Assembly (NCBI RefSeq): GCF_029227915.1
Contig: NC_079882.1
Span: 17,742,501-17,806,500, forward strand
From: Hydractinia symbiolongicarpus
Taxonomy: Eukaryota > Cnidaria > Hydrozoa > Anthoathecata > Hydractiniidae
DNA: 64,000 nucleotides
Reading direction: 5' to 3'
In this document: in pieces, positions 1 through 11,063 of the stretch
Position numbering within the stretch: position 1 is the first letter of the stretch
Layout: the number at the start of each line of letters is the position of its first letter
Position numbers and translations under genes: made by a program
The notes under the pieces: generated by a model
Seen by the model: the letters and a program-made list of their open reading frames with translations, nothing else
Databases searched by the model: none
Told to the model about the DNA's origin: nothing

Positions 1-320
1 TTACTGAGTTGCCTATCTGTGTACTTAATATTTCATTATCGCTTAAAAGCAAATGACACTTGTCATCATTTGCTTTCATTGCATTATTGTCAAACCATGT
101 AAATACTTTTTCAGACATGTTTTGAAGTTTAGTAACGACTTCCTTTGAGTCATTACCGATAACATATGGTGTTGTGTCGTCTGCATAGCTCGCAAATTCA
201 ATGTCATTAAAATCAAATTCAACTGAGAAAAGATCGCAGATAAATATGTTAAAAAGTAACGGGCCTAGAATAGATCCTTGCGGAACGCCAAACAATATTT
301 CAAGCCATGAGCTTTACGAA
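1..320 (-). pseudogene. non-LTR reverse transcriptase fragment (cut by window edge)
   Basis: On the minus strand this stretch encodes a reverse transcriptase palm segment. It reads through FGVPQGSILGPLLF (RT motif 4/B' region) and then YADDT, the catalytic YxDD box, followed by a region typical of Jockey/CR1-type LINEs. The frame is open for about 105 codons and runs off the left edge of the window. Upstream of about position 320 the frame is lost, so the copy is 5'-truncated or frameshifted. What is seen is the RT motifs; clade assignment is inference. Confidence 0.85.
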
Positions 321-845
321 TTTTTTATCTTTACTCTTTGAAATCTTCCACTCACATAACTCATAATTAGGCGTAGGGAATACATGTCAAAACACTTGAT
401 CAAATAGCTTTGGTAGGTAAACTTTTGGTTTCAAAGGGCGGTAGCAGTCAAGTAGCTTTTGAAAAAACAAAATAGTTGTAAATATTTTTTTAAGGAGTTT
501 ACAGACCACAAACGGAAATGATCAGAGCTAATATTCTTATTCATATTTTTTAAAAAACACGCGCTCAGCAAATGTTACCATGCGGAGTGTTTTGCTTTCA
601 CTTTTGCGCTCCCCTTTCGAGTGGAAAACATCTGATTGGTAGATTCGATAAGCCTAGTACTTACTTCCCAGGGAATTTTAATTTATGGAACATGCACTGA
701 GAACTAGTTATCGCCCGCAATACGAGCCAATACAGAGAATCGGTAAATTAATGCCGAAAAATTGCGCGAAAATAATTGCTTCGTGTTAAAAACAAAAGCA
801 TAGCAAGAAACATTGTTTATAAACAATACTCTGCGCGAGAAAAAA
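321..845. other. no gene recognised
   Basis: AT-rich sequence with stops in all frames. It may contain further decayed LINE sequence next to the RT fragment, but no motif is readable. Confidence 0.5.
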
Positions 846-1073
846 TTAAACGCGAAGGCCATTGAATTTTAAATTCTTTCCCCCATGAATGCAAGCGTAG
901 TCTATTTCTGCATACTTTAACTCTTCCTTAAAAACGTTCCTGCTAGCTCTTTTTGCTGCACTTTCTACTGATCTTGAACTCCTTACATACAGTTGTGTAA
1001 AAGTTGACTTTTCATGCTTGTTAATAGCCTTTAGCAATTCGTCAAAACTACAAAACTCGTTACCAACATGCAT
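846..1073 (-). pseudogene. ZSWIM3/MULE-like N-terminal domain, exon fragment
   Basis: The reading frame from an internal Met at 1073 encodes about 75 residues with the pattern I associate with the N-terminal domain of ZSWIM1/3-like proteins derived from MULE/FAR1 transposases: an F-x-S-F-x-E-L start (here FCSFDELLKAI), a central SSRSVESAAKR and a terminal YACIHGGK. The longer open frame up to 1262 is derived from a dispersed repeat (see 1160-1450), so 1073 is the better start. No SWIM or DDE domain follows, so this is an isolated exon or relic. The family call rests on remembered motif patterns and needs a profile search. Confidence 0.5.
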
Positions 1074-1159
1074 TTTCAATAAATTAATTTTTTTAATCAA
1101 CAACAATTCTTTCACTTGTAAATAACTCACGAGGACTATAACACTGCTGACTATCGCAT

Positions 1160-1450
1160 TGTAACACCCTCCTCCATTATGAATTACATTATTTTTGCCA
1201 ACTATACTATATTCCTTAAAAAATTTGCACATGTGGGACATAATTTTCTTATAAGACTGCACAAAAAAATTAAAACAACGCTAAAATTTTTCTGTTTTTT
1301 AAGTAAGAGGAAGAAAACTTGCTGTATAAATTTCCAAACAAAACAATCTTAACTTGCTGTATAACTTTTGAACCAACAATACTGTATAACTTTTAAAACA
1401 GCGAAAAAAACTTCTTGGTGCATAACTTTTACAAAAAAAAGTTTTTGAGC
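1160..1450. repeat. dispersed repeat, copy A (inverted relative to 49230-49560)
   Basis: Three blocks occur in the same order and spacing class as on the opposite strand at 49230-49560: GTAACACCCTCCTCC, AGACTGC followed by an A-run, and repeated AACTTGCTGTATAA. The last block is tandemly iterated about three times at roughly 35-40 bp spacing. This identifies one repeat family present twice in the window in opposite orientation. Nothing in it looks coding. Confidence 0.7.
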
Positions 1451-3915
1451 ATGTTAAGTATTCGCACTTATGAGACAATAACTACATTGTTTTATCGCGT
1501 AGCTTTTGTTAAATTACTCGGAACATAGCTCTTCCAAAGATCATTAAAATAATTACAATAAACAAAAGATAACAGGGCTTCCAACTTGCAGGAAAAGGTT
1601 TGTATAACGCGTATGCGGAAGCTTACACTCGGACTGTACTGTATGTAGAGCTTGAAATGCGGGTAAATGATATATATATCATATATGCTTTTGAGGAACT
1701 AACACAGAGATAAAGGGGTTGACATCATCAGAATAAAAGTATTCTGATGATGTCATCAACCCATCCATTCTGTAAGGGATTCAGGGACCGAGGTTTGGGA
1801 ATCTTATACCTAATTTAGTCTCAGGTTGCCCCTAGTTACCCGCGCGGTAAAAAATGACTGATGTAACCATCTTGTTTCCAAGTTTCCAAGTTTCCAAATT
1901 TTTAAATAAAAATATAATGTTAAGTTAGTGTTATTGACGTCGCGACGTTGAATTTATCGGTTAACATTTGAGACATAACTGTTTCGGCTATATCAAAGAA
2001 GAATGAACATATCCAGTTTGCCTGTTTACAGACAGACACACTCTCTGTATTATTATAGAGATTCTTTTAAAAGATGGTTATATTCTCTATATATTGCCCT
2101 CGTTTTACAAGAAATTCATGGTCCTAAAATCTCAACTGTTTTCTTTTATAGTTTTACTTGTTATGGAAATTTCATGTGCTTATATATCTTAATTTTGATT
2201 TAGAAACTAAAATCAAACAGTCAAAAACTAAAAGTAATAAAAACGAAAATCTTTAAATTTTTATTTGTATTTTTGATTTCCGCCATCGCCACGCGGGGCG
2301 GAATCTTTAAAATCGCCGGATGGAAGATAGAGATATATATAGATATATAGAGACAGCACAGAGCCTGGAAGCGGCGGGTAGTTAGTCCCAGTATAGATAC
2401 TGTGTACTTTTTCAGTTCATTGCATAGTTTACAGGCTAATAGTTTTCAACCAATGACAATACAGTATTAACATTTTCGACCCGTCCCAAAGTCGCAATTT
2501 TTTAGGTAGCCAGAAAGCCAATTTTCTTGCTGGTGAAAGAGTAGAACTGCTATATCTGCATTAAAAAAAACGACGAAAAAATACGTATTAATATTGAATT
2601 GTCTGTTAAACGTTCCAAAACCAACCGAACATACAGAAAAGTTGAGCTAGGTATTTAAATTTTGGTGGTGTTGAACTGAATTATAGGTAATTAATATTTT
2701 AATTTAAAACTTCCCTGTAGCTACAGTATTTTTCTAACTTAACAGGGAATAGTATTTTAAGTATCTAGGCTAGATATATAAATCTTTAAATATTTACAAA
2801 GTTATGCCATGCCATCATGATGTATGCTGACTGGGAAAAAATAAAGTATAGCTAGCTAGCTATACATGTACCACCACTTTTGCTAATTACATACCTTCCA
2901 ACACTGGAATCCTGTAAAATTGGAGATTGGGTGAACTTAGTTTAGGGTTTCTGTGAGGTGCTGCCATAGTTAGTGCTAAGGGAAAAATTTAAGATTTTGA
3001 GCCTCACTCTAGATCCTAAGAAAAATTTTGCTGAGTTTAGAAAAGGTTGCCGATAAGCCGCAAACGCCCGCATATGTGGAGGCGAATTTGAGAAATTTTC
3101 GAATTGAATTGGCCCAAAACCGCCTGCACTTTCACGAACTCGCCCGGAGCATTCCTGAAGTGCAATTTCTTGTAACATGCAGACAAGGGTGCCGACTCGC
3201 CGAAAACGCTGTGTATGTCAGGGCGCCGCAGGCGTTTTTTTCGGGGTTTTCGTCTGTAACTGGCCTAAAAAGCCTGGGTCTGTCTGAAACCACCTGAAAT
3301 GCTACGCGGGCAAGCTCCTTGGTTCTCATTTAAATTCTTACGAGAAGAAGGGAGGTGCTATTTTGTCGTCGTCTTACAGTTTATTATTTGTTGGATTTTA
3401 TTACAGCTATTTATAAAATAAATGATATGGAAAACAGTCTTCCACTACCATTCCTCAACATTAAAAGAATAAATTACACATGGTAATAAATGTTTAAAAA
3501 ATGTTGTTTCGGGTTAATCTCGGGTTTCTCCAGGCGAAATTTCAAGTTTTTATTAAATTGCCAGAACTCGACCGACAGGCAGCGTTTCCGGCAAGTCGGC
3601 AACCGTGTTCATGCAGTCGATAGTTGAAAGAAGGCACTTGAAGATAAAGAAGTTAATAAATTTAATATATAAGTTTTTTATCAAGAAAATTTTATTGAAA
3701 ACTATCGAAAACAGTTCTTTTAAGAACTTCACTACCATTATATTATATAAGTTTATTATTTAATTTTGTGAATCATTATTAGTGTCCCTTTTTCTTTGCT
3801 TTTTGGAGCATTATTCGGGTCTATACAGGTTTTTGTCAGGCAAATACTTGAGTTTTTTTTCAAAACACCAAACTTGCTTGATAAAACCTGCACTTTTTAC
3901 AGCATATGCAGCTTG
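1451..3915. other. intergenic, no gene recognised
   Basis: AT-rich sequence apart from a more GC-rich patch at about 3040-3330, where two antiparallel open frames overlap without recognisable motifs. A strong hairpin sits at 1715-1763. I see nothing else supportable here. Confidence 0.5.
1715..1763. repeat. foldback hairpin
   Basis: GACATCATCAGAATA at 1721-1735 is followed after 4 bases by its exact reverse complement. The flanking GGGTT/AACCC bases extend the stem, interrupted by a 3-base insertion on the right side. It may be a tiny foldback element or a fragment of one. Confidence 0.7.
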
Positions 3916-4425
3916 TTAACCCTTTACCCGCTGGATTTTTTTTGGGTTTTTTTAGGTCAATCACACATACACCGTTAAAATTTGCAATAACATTTCCTAC
4001 GTAGGAGTAGACCCCCATAAACTATATATTTTCTGAAAGCTTATAGACCACAGATTGCAAACATATAAAACTAAAATTCAAAATATGTCACCAAAGCAAC
4101 TGAGATGTGGTTGCATAGCAACCAAAAATTCTCAAAAGGACAAAATTTTTCAAAAATTTCAAGTTTGAAGTGCTTTCAAAACTTATTGCACTTGTCTAAA
4201 GACCTAAATCTCATAATACTTGTAGCAGAACATCTTAGTAATTGAACAAAAATTTTTTTTTTGAAATTCCTCATGTACTTATTGAAATAATTGAAAAAAT
4301 GTAAACATCGAAAAATATGAAATTTCTAAGAAAATTTTTATAATATATGTATAACCTGGTGTGAAGCATCAATTATCAACAATAAAAATGAAATCAAAAA
4401 CTACTATGGGGCAATTGATAAGGTT

Positions 4426-6045
4426 TCAAATACTACTTTTGCTGTGAAAGTCTTTGAAACAGTTCTCACACACATATTTTCCACACTTCTCGCAATAATT
4501 CACCGTGCGTTTGTTACTGCGCTTTCCAGTCTCCGGATCGATTTTATACGCACACATACAACACTTTCTTCTTGGATTTCTTTTGGAAGGGTAGTGCTTC
4601 CCTGTCAATCTGGTAGCATCCAGAACATCAAATTTTTCTCTTTAAGCTGGCTCTAAACTTGGGCGGCCTGCTCTTTGAACGAAGTTCTCGGCCTTCTCAT
4701 CAAGGTAAGGCTGTACAAGTTGATGAATAAGCATTTATCTGAATTTTTTGTGTGGATTCTTTTTCTTCTCAAATTCAGGATACTTCTTGAAAAAAAGCAA
4801 CATGCTGTTAATGATAGACATATCCAAGAGTCTAAAAAAGACTTTTTTCCACCACTTCCAGGATTTTCGGTTCAGGCCGTAGTATGATATATGTTGATCA
4901 TATTTATCAACGCCTCCGAAGCTTTGATTGTACGACTGAATCATGGAAGGCTTTTCAACATTTCCTTTATGTCGTTGAATGGTGACTTCTTGATTCCCAT
5001 GAATAGAGGACATAACAAAAACATCCCTCTTATCTTTCCAGTGAACTGCAACAATAGTATCAATCTAAATATACATTGATTTGCCGATATCAAGTTTTCC
5101 TTCCTTGAATCGTTTCGGGAATTCACCTCGGTTCGTTCTGATAGTTCCGCAGGCATATGTTTGCCTATCCTTGAGGCTTTTGATCAGGTTTAAGCTTGTG
5201 TAAAAATTATCAATGAACAAATGATAATTCCGATCGAGGTAGTTTTCCATAAGATCAAATACAACTCGGTGTGACAAACCATGCTCAGCTCCAGTGTCTG
5301 ACGCTCCGGTGTAAATCTGAAACTTCAGACAGAACGAGGATTCCGCTTCGCAACATGCCCAAACCTTGACACCAAATTTCTTTGGTTTTTTGGGCATGTA
5401 TTGAATAAAGCCCACTCGGCTTTTCATACCAATCATTTGTTCGTCTATGCTAAGATTTTGCCCAGGATGATACATGTCTGAAAACGTTTTACTTAATTTT
5501 TCCTCCAACCCACCAAGTTTGAACAGTTTTGAGTAATTAGGGTGTCCTTTCTCAACATTTTTTCTATTATCTACAAGATGGAAATACCTCAAGATATCTC
5601 TGAACCTTTTTCGAAACATTATTGATGCAAACCATGGCATGCGCATAATTCCCCTTGCCCAGTAATCATCATAACATGGAAGTCTCGCTAGTCCCATTGC
5701 GACGACCATACCAAAAAACGCCATAATCTCTGTGACTGTTGTTTGTTCAAAGGGTGGCAAAGGTTTGTTTGAATTTGCTTTCAAATAATCATAATATAAA
5801 TTTGTCTGATTGGAAAGCTGTTCAAAAATGTTATCTGTGAAAAATAATTGAAAAAATTGCAGTGGAGTTTCCGGTAGTGTTGCCTCTCGACTTGGCCCCG
5901 TAAATTCAAGAAATTCAATGTCCGCATTAGGATTCACATACTGATGACCTTCCTCAATATTTTTCCAATCTGGATTACCATCAGGCTTTTCTTTTCCATT
6001 AGCTTTTTTTCTTGCGCCGCCTCTTCTGTTTCCCTGTCCACCCAC
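4426..6045 (-). pseudogene. piggyBac transposase (DDE_Tnp_1_7), broken
   Basis: The first segment (5065-6045) holds the catalytic core with SIDEQM and FIDNFYTS, carrying the first two catalytic Asp residues. The same frame continues at 4735-5013 with GGVDKYDQ, carrying the third Asp, and at 4426-4608 with a C-terminal Cys-rich zinc finger (CCMC, CEKC, CENC). All three lie in one frame, separated only by in-frame stops: TAG just below 5065 and two TAA codons between 4735 and 4608. The family's protein is normally about 550-600 residues, consistent with the sum. The catalytic residues survive while the gene does not, implying recent inactivation by point mutation. Confidence 0.93.
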
Positions 6046-6697
6046 ACGTCCACGGCCATGTCCTCTACCTCGCTGTCGTCCACGCCCTCTACCTCGCTGT
6101 CTTCCACGTCCGTGACGACCTGGTCCACTTCGTCCACCACGTCCACACGAGCCCTTGATGCAACATTTCTATTTTGATCAGCAACACTTTCCTCAGAGTC
6201 ACTCTCTCCAGAACATACAGTTGATTCATTATCACTCATTACATAATTTCCATTCTCATTGTCCACCAAATCGCTCACATTATCTTGCACCTGATCATTT
6301 CCGTCAGTATCATCATCATCAACATCGTCGTTATCTTTTTCGTTCATGCGACAAAGCTCAGGCTAAAAACAAAAATATTGAATTTAAGTATCTCATTTCT
6401 TCTGTTTGGTGTAAATAAAGATAAAGAATTGATCACTTACATCCAACAGAAGCCAGCTATCTCTGAGGGATCATGTGGGATAAATTGAATGGGAACATCA
6501 TCCTCATCATCACTACTCTCATCAAGAGAACTCTCTCCAAGGCAGTCATCATCATTAGTTTCATCTGAAGAGTCGAGTACTGCATCCAGAACCTCTTGCA
6601 AGCTTAATTGCTTATGTTTATTGGCCTTATCATTGCCTTTTCCTGTACTACTACCACTTGCTTTGTCGGCCATTTTGTATTTGTTGTGTTTTGTCAT
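5934..6697 (-). pseudogene. piggyBac transposase N-terminal acidic region, possible first intron
   Basis: Two Asp/Glu/Ser-rich open stretches (6437-6697 and 5934-6347) precede the transposase core, as usual for piggyBac-family proteins. A consensus donor GTAAGT lies at the end of the first and a TTTTTAG acceptor just before the second, suggesting an intron of about 80 bp. The frames do not join cleanly across it, and the second stretch is also out of frame with the core at 6045, so at least one indel has occurred. Exon assignment is tentative. Confidence 0.6.
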
Positions 6698-6916
6698 GGC
6701 AAAGTTTGAAGGTACAAATTCATTGTTTATGTTACTCTAAACCAATCAGAGTGGCAAGATATTAGTTCCGTGCTACTTTAAGACTGTTCACTAAAAATTT
6801 GAAGTTAATCCGTTGAACGGTTCTCTTGATTTATTGATTTGTTTTTGGGGGTCCGTTTTCGGACCCCCAGGCAGGTAAAGGGTTAACACCCTCGTTGGTT
6901 AAGGGGATGCTGAAAA

Positions 6917-7036
6917 AATTTTTGGGCCCTGTTTGTGGGATATCGTCGTGTATTTCACGGACGGAAATCCGCTAAAGAGGGGGAGGGAGGTCGTCTGAAT
7001 CCTAACTGCAATATACTGCTAACAGGGACAAAAAAA
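6917..7036. mobile_element. short MITE, same family as 43059-43355
   Basis: About 120 bp with inverted ends: TTTTTGGGCCCTGTTTGTGG on the left, and the right end reads TTTGTCCCTGTTAGCAG on the other strand. The interior contains a TTTCACGGACGGAAA segment that recurs in inverted orientation in the longer copy at 43059-43355. It is noncoding. Confidence 0.7.
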
Positions 7037-7059
7037 GCGCCTTAACGTATATACCTAAC

Positions 7060-7605
7060 GTAAATGTATGGTTTTTACACAATGAAATGCGATATATAAA
7101 GGTAGGGTGACCCTATGGATTTCGCCATGGGTAAACTATTAGTTAGCCATATTTTGTTTGTTTGTCAGTTCGTATTTTGTCTGCTTGTCTGCCAAAAGCG
7201 TCTTGTGTAAAACCACACAAAATGTAATGCGATACATTATGGGCAACCCTGTGAATTTTTCCATTGGTAAACGATTAGTATATATTATTAATAGCCATAT
7301 TTTGTCTGTTCGCTGGACACCCTTTTGTATGTATAGGAGTCTATACTCTATAATAATAATAGCCATATTTTGTCTGTTTGTCTGCCAAAAGCATCTTGTG
7401 TAAAATCACGCACAAAATGAAATGTGTTATATAAAGGACGGACGACCCCATGAATTTTTTCAGGGTTAACAATTAGTCTTTATTGATACTAGACATATTT
7501 TGTCTGTTTGTCGACTAAAAGGGACTTGTGTAAAACCACAAGCGAAATGAAATGTAATATATAAAGGACGGGTGACCCCATGGATTTTTCCTCACATAAA
7601 CGATA
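7060..7605. repeat. degenerate ~130-bp tandem repeat, about 4 copies
   Basis: The motif series CCATATTTTGTCTGTTTGTC, then a CTTGTGTAAAA-CCAC block, then AAATGAAATG with a TATATAAAGGACG block and GACCCCATGGATTTTTC recurs about every 130 bp. A fragment of the same family (AATAATAGCC followed by GTCCGTCTGT) recurs at about 57645 inside ALDH16A1 intron 7. Confidence 0.75.
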
Positions 7606-8349
7606 TAGCATGATATATGCTGTTTTGAAATTATGTGATTAAATAACTATATAAAAATGTAAATATGAAGGTCTCCAGGAATTAAATCCTGTCATACTGA
7701 GGCTGGGCATTTCTTAACATTTTTAAGATTTTTAAAAATTTCTCATTGAAAAAAACCCTGCGTATTTTCAATTACAGGTGAAGAAGCAACACAATTTTTT
7801 TACTGAAGTTACATCCTGAAAAATTTATACTAAAAATAACAGTTTTTTTCTCAATGAAAATAGTGTTTTAAAACAAAGAAAAGAGAAGAATAAAAAGTAA
7901 GACAGTTTCGGCCTAGAAGCATTTTGCTAGTAAAATTGAAGCAGGTCAAAAATAGGAAAAAAACGTGTATACAACCAGCTAATCTAGCAAACTTGTGGAT
8001 TACAACAGGTTAACAGCTAGTATTTTATAAACGATTTTCAGGTTATAATTTATTTAGGAGTGGGAGGTAAGCTGTTTTAAGTGCATGTTTCAATTAAAAT
8101 TATATAGCGTCACATACTTTTTAACTTGATTTTGTGAGATATTGGTATCTTAGCAGACATAAGTTTGTTAATTTTTGCTATTGAAACGAAAAATTACAAT
8201 GAATTTCTTTTCTTTTTTTAGGTTCGACAACCGTGACTCGGCAGAGTATAAAAGAGAAGAAACTCGACAGAGTATAAAAGCTAGTTATTCAAAACATTCA
8301 GATATTCAGAATAAATTGAACTTACTGAACCTTGAACTTGAATTTACTT
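7606..8349. other. no gene recognised
   Basis: AT-rich spacer. A short open frame at 8175-8363 ends in a Lys/Arg/Tyr-rich stretch reminiscent of the basic repeats of the Helentron protein and may belong to the 5' region of that element, but it carries no motif. Confidence 0.4.
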
Positions 8350-8455
8350 ATCGGTTAACTTAATAGTGAATTAATAGTGAATTAATAGTGAAATTATTGG
8401 TGGACTTAATAGTGAACTTATCGGTGAATTTAGTAGTGAATTTATTGGTGAAATT
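8350..8455. repeat. short tandem repeat (TTAATAGTGAA-like)
   Basis: Six or seven degenerate copies of a 13-16-base unit around TAATAGTGAATT lie just upstream of the Helentron reading frame. Confidence 0.7.
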
Positions 8456-8524
8456 ACAAAATGACAGAGGTTTCTCTAGCTTTTAAGATTTGTTTTTTCT
8501 CGATCACACGTTACCACCGCTAAT

Positions 8525-8623
8525 ATGAACCCCGCATATAAAAGCTGTCACCGTATGGTACTTTTACTTTCTGGTGATGTTGAAAATAATCCCGGGCCTT
8601 GCACTATTCTAAAGTCGGTATAG
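8525..8623 (+). CDS. 2A-like ribosome-skipping leader of the Helentron ORF
   Basis: A 32-codon frame starting ATG 8525 contains LLLSGDVENNPGP (motif GDVENNPGP at 8573-8599). This matches the D-V/I-E-x-N-P-G-P consensus of 2A peptides, where the ribosome skips the Gly-Pro bond. Such leaders are known at the N-terminus of invertebrate retrotransposon proteins. A TAG at 8621-8623 now ends the frame, but it reads on in the same frame into the protease domain. Confidence 0.85.
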   Translation: MNPAYKSCHRMVLLLSGDVENNPGPCTILKSV

Positions 8624-9761
8624 GGATCTTTTCATCAAGGGGATGTTAGGCTCGGAAATTTTACTGGTACACAATGTATGTGTAATTCCCTGTTTGCGAT
8701 CGTTTGGTCGGCTCATTAAAAAAGTTTCTTTTTGGAATCCAGGTGATCTTGATCATATCCTTTACGAAGGAACAAAGTGGTACACAAACCTAGGATACAC
8801 AAACCAGTACTTAAGCGCAAGTGAGCTCCCAAATAGTTTGCTTCTTGAAAATGAGGTCATACAAATACATAGTTTAGAAAATGTTTCTCATATTATTTCA
8901 GACGATAGCACTTCATTACGCACTTTTCATAATTCATCTGAATCCGATAAAGGGCAAGGAATGCTGGGCATTATTAGCGGCGTTAGTTTTGCTATAGTTT
9001 GGGACCACCCACAAATTTATTTATTTGATCCTCATAGCCGAACTAGTTTAGGACAAATAACTGAACAGGGTGCGTCAGTCGTTTTAAAATTTGATTCATT
9101 GCAACATGTTGAAAGCTACATACGCGAAATATACGTCACCCCTGGCGAAGCAATGTGTCTTGAAACTCAATATTTCAAAATACTTACAACTGAACAGATA
9201 ACTGGTAACATTATGCTTAACATTCGCAGAAAAAGAAAACTAGAACAAAACAGGAAGTACCGTCAATCCGAGAGAGGCCGAGTGAAACAAAGAAATTCAA
9301 TAGGCAAATATCAGAAAACGGAACACGGCCAAGCTAAGTTGAGCGAGTCGATAAGCAAATATCGGAAAACGGAACAGGGGCAAGCTAAGGTGAAAAAGTC
9401 AAAAGGCAAATATCAGAAAACAGAAAAGGGACACGCTAAGATAAAAGAGTCGATAGACAAATATCAAAATACAGTAAATGGTCGATCCAAGCTAAGAGAG
9501 TCGAAAAGCAAATACAAAAAAACGGAACAGGGCCTAGTGAAGCAAAGGAATTCCGTAGGTAAATATCGGGAAACTGAGCAGGGCCAACAGGTACAAAAAA
9601 CTGCAAAGAAACGCCATGTAGGGGAAGGTAAAACAACAAAACGGAAGCGTGTTAACAATCTGCCTGATTCTGATGAAAAAATAAACCAATTTAAAAAATG
9701 TGTTGGGAATGGGCCATTTTATATATGTGTCATATGTAATCGTTCTTTATATAAGCGGTGA
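8624..9761 (+). pseudogene. Helentron protease domain and basic repeats, frameshifted
   Basis: The 2A frame continues with SFHQGD and GTQCMCNSL, whose Cys is the probable catalytic residue of an OTU/C76-like protease. Around 8725-8745 the frame shifts to that of 8643-9761, which carries the partner motif YLFDPHSR (Asp/His). From about residue 200 follow six degenerate repeats of about 20 residues around KYxKTExGxAK, very Lys-rich. The segment ends at an in-frame TGA (9759-9761) immediately after a CxxC pair that opens the DUF6570-like domain. The protease domain is therefore split by a frameshift and cannot be made intact. Confidence 0.8.
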
Positions 9762-11063
9762 ATTAAATTTTTTCGACACATCGATTATCCTGCCATTCCA
9801 GAAGAGCATTTTCGCTTCAGAGTACAAAGTTTTGACGGCAAAGAATACATATGTGCAACATGCCATTCAAAACTTGCAAAAGGAAAAATTCCTTCCCAGG
9901 CTGTATCTAATAATCTCCAAATGTTTGATCTCCCAGAATCAATGAGCACATTACGACGATTAGAAAAAATTATTATATCTAAAAGAATTTTATTTAAACG
10001 AATTGCAATAATGCCTAAAGGTCAGTGTCCTAAAATAAAAGGTGCAATATGTAATGTTCCAATAAAAGCCGATGAAATAAGCAATGTCTTACCAAGAGGA
10101 ATGGATAATAATGGTGTAGTGCAAGTTGCGTTAAAGAAAAAACTGAATTTCAAATCTAACGTTTATTTAGAATCCGCAAGGCCAGATGTTATTCGGGAAG
10201 TTCTTTGTTATCTGAAACTGGTTAACCCTCTTTATTCAAATATTGAAATTAATCTTACAAACATACCACCTTCCTGGATTAATTTACTATCTGAACATGA
10301 AACTGGGGAAAGTGAAAACAAAATGAACGTTGATTTTGCAATAAAATCGACAACAAATAATAATATTGGTGATGTAAAAACCAAGATTGATGATTACCTG
10401 GACAATAGCGAAGAAGAGAATGAAAACCCGTTAAACGAATATCGCTTGCCTTGCCAAGAAACGTCTTTTGTTCCAACTATTCCACATGACCAAATTGATG
10501 ATGGAAATACTGTTATTGCTCCAGGAGAGAACAAATTTCCCATACCAATAATTTCTGATGAGCATTGTGAAGAACTTTCCCACCCCTATCTATTTCCAAC
10601 AGGTAAATTCGGATATCACACGAAAAGACAAGTACCACTTTCCCCAACCAAGTATTTCAACCAAAGATTACTGAACTATAGACAGAAGTTTGCCTCTGAT
10701 ACTGACTATATATTCTTTGCTCATGCAGTGACTCAACATCTTAATTTAAATAGTCGCATAAACATCGCTATGCAAAAAATTAAAGCAGATGGTCTTACAG
10801 CAGGAATGATGTCTGCGAATTTTAAAGAAAGAGTTAAATCGTTTATAGCCAGTGACGACGCTTTCACGTTTATGAACACGTTGAAAGGAACTCCTGCATA
10901 TTGGAAACGATTTCTCTTTGCATTTTTGGCTATGGTAAAACAGCTAGGCCTTCCAACATTTTTTATGACTTTGTCCTGTGCAGACTTAAGATGGAATGAA
11001 CTGGTTAAAATCATTACTAAATTAAAGGGAATGACATATCTGAAGAAGAAATCGAAAATCTAA
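9762..11063 (+). pseudogene. Helentron DUF6570-like and Rep N-terminal region
   Basis: Same frame as the preceding segment, separated only by the TGA. It contains a second CxxC (ICATCHSKL), a conserved SNNLQMFDLPE stretch and, further on, YLFPTGKFGY and FFMTLSCADLRW, which belong to the Helitron helicase-like N-terminal/Rep region. The frame ends at 11063 because of a frameshift near 11030, where the neighbouring frame takes over without a gap. Confidence 0.85.

Larger units (their letters stand above)
3916..6886 (-). mobile_element. piggyBac transposon, complete ends, dead
   Basis: The element is bounded by TTAA at 3916-3919 and 6883-6886, the target site of piggyBac. Immediately inside are inverted termini CCCTTTACCCGCTGG on the left and, on the other strand at the right end, CCCTTTACCTGCCTGG. 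Between them lies a minus-strand piggyBac transposase gene. Structure and ends are fully preserved, but the gene has several stops, so this copy cannot make its own transposase. About 500 bp at the left end is noncoding. Confidence 0.95.

Noticed and set aside
3028-3329. Overlapping antiparallel ORFs in a GC-richer patch
   Set aside because: No recognisable domain; the open frames on both strands are explained by base composition.
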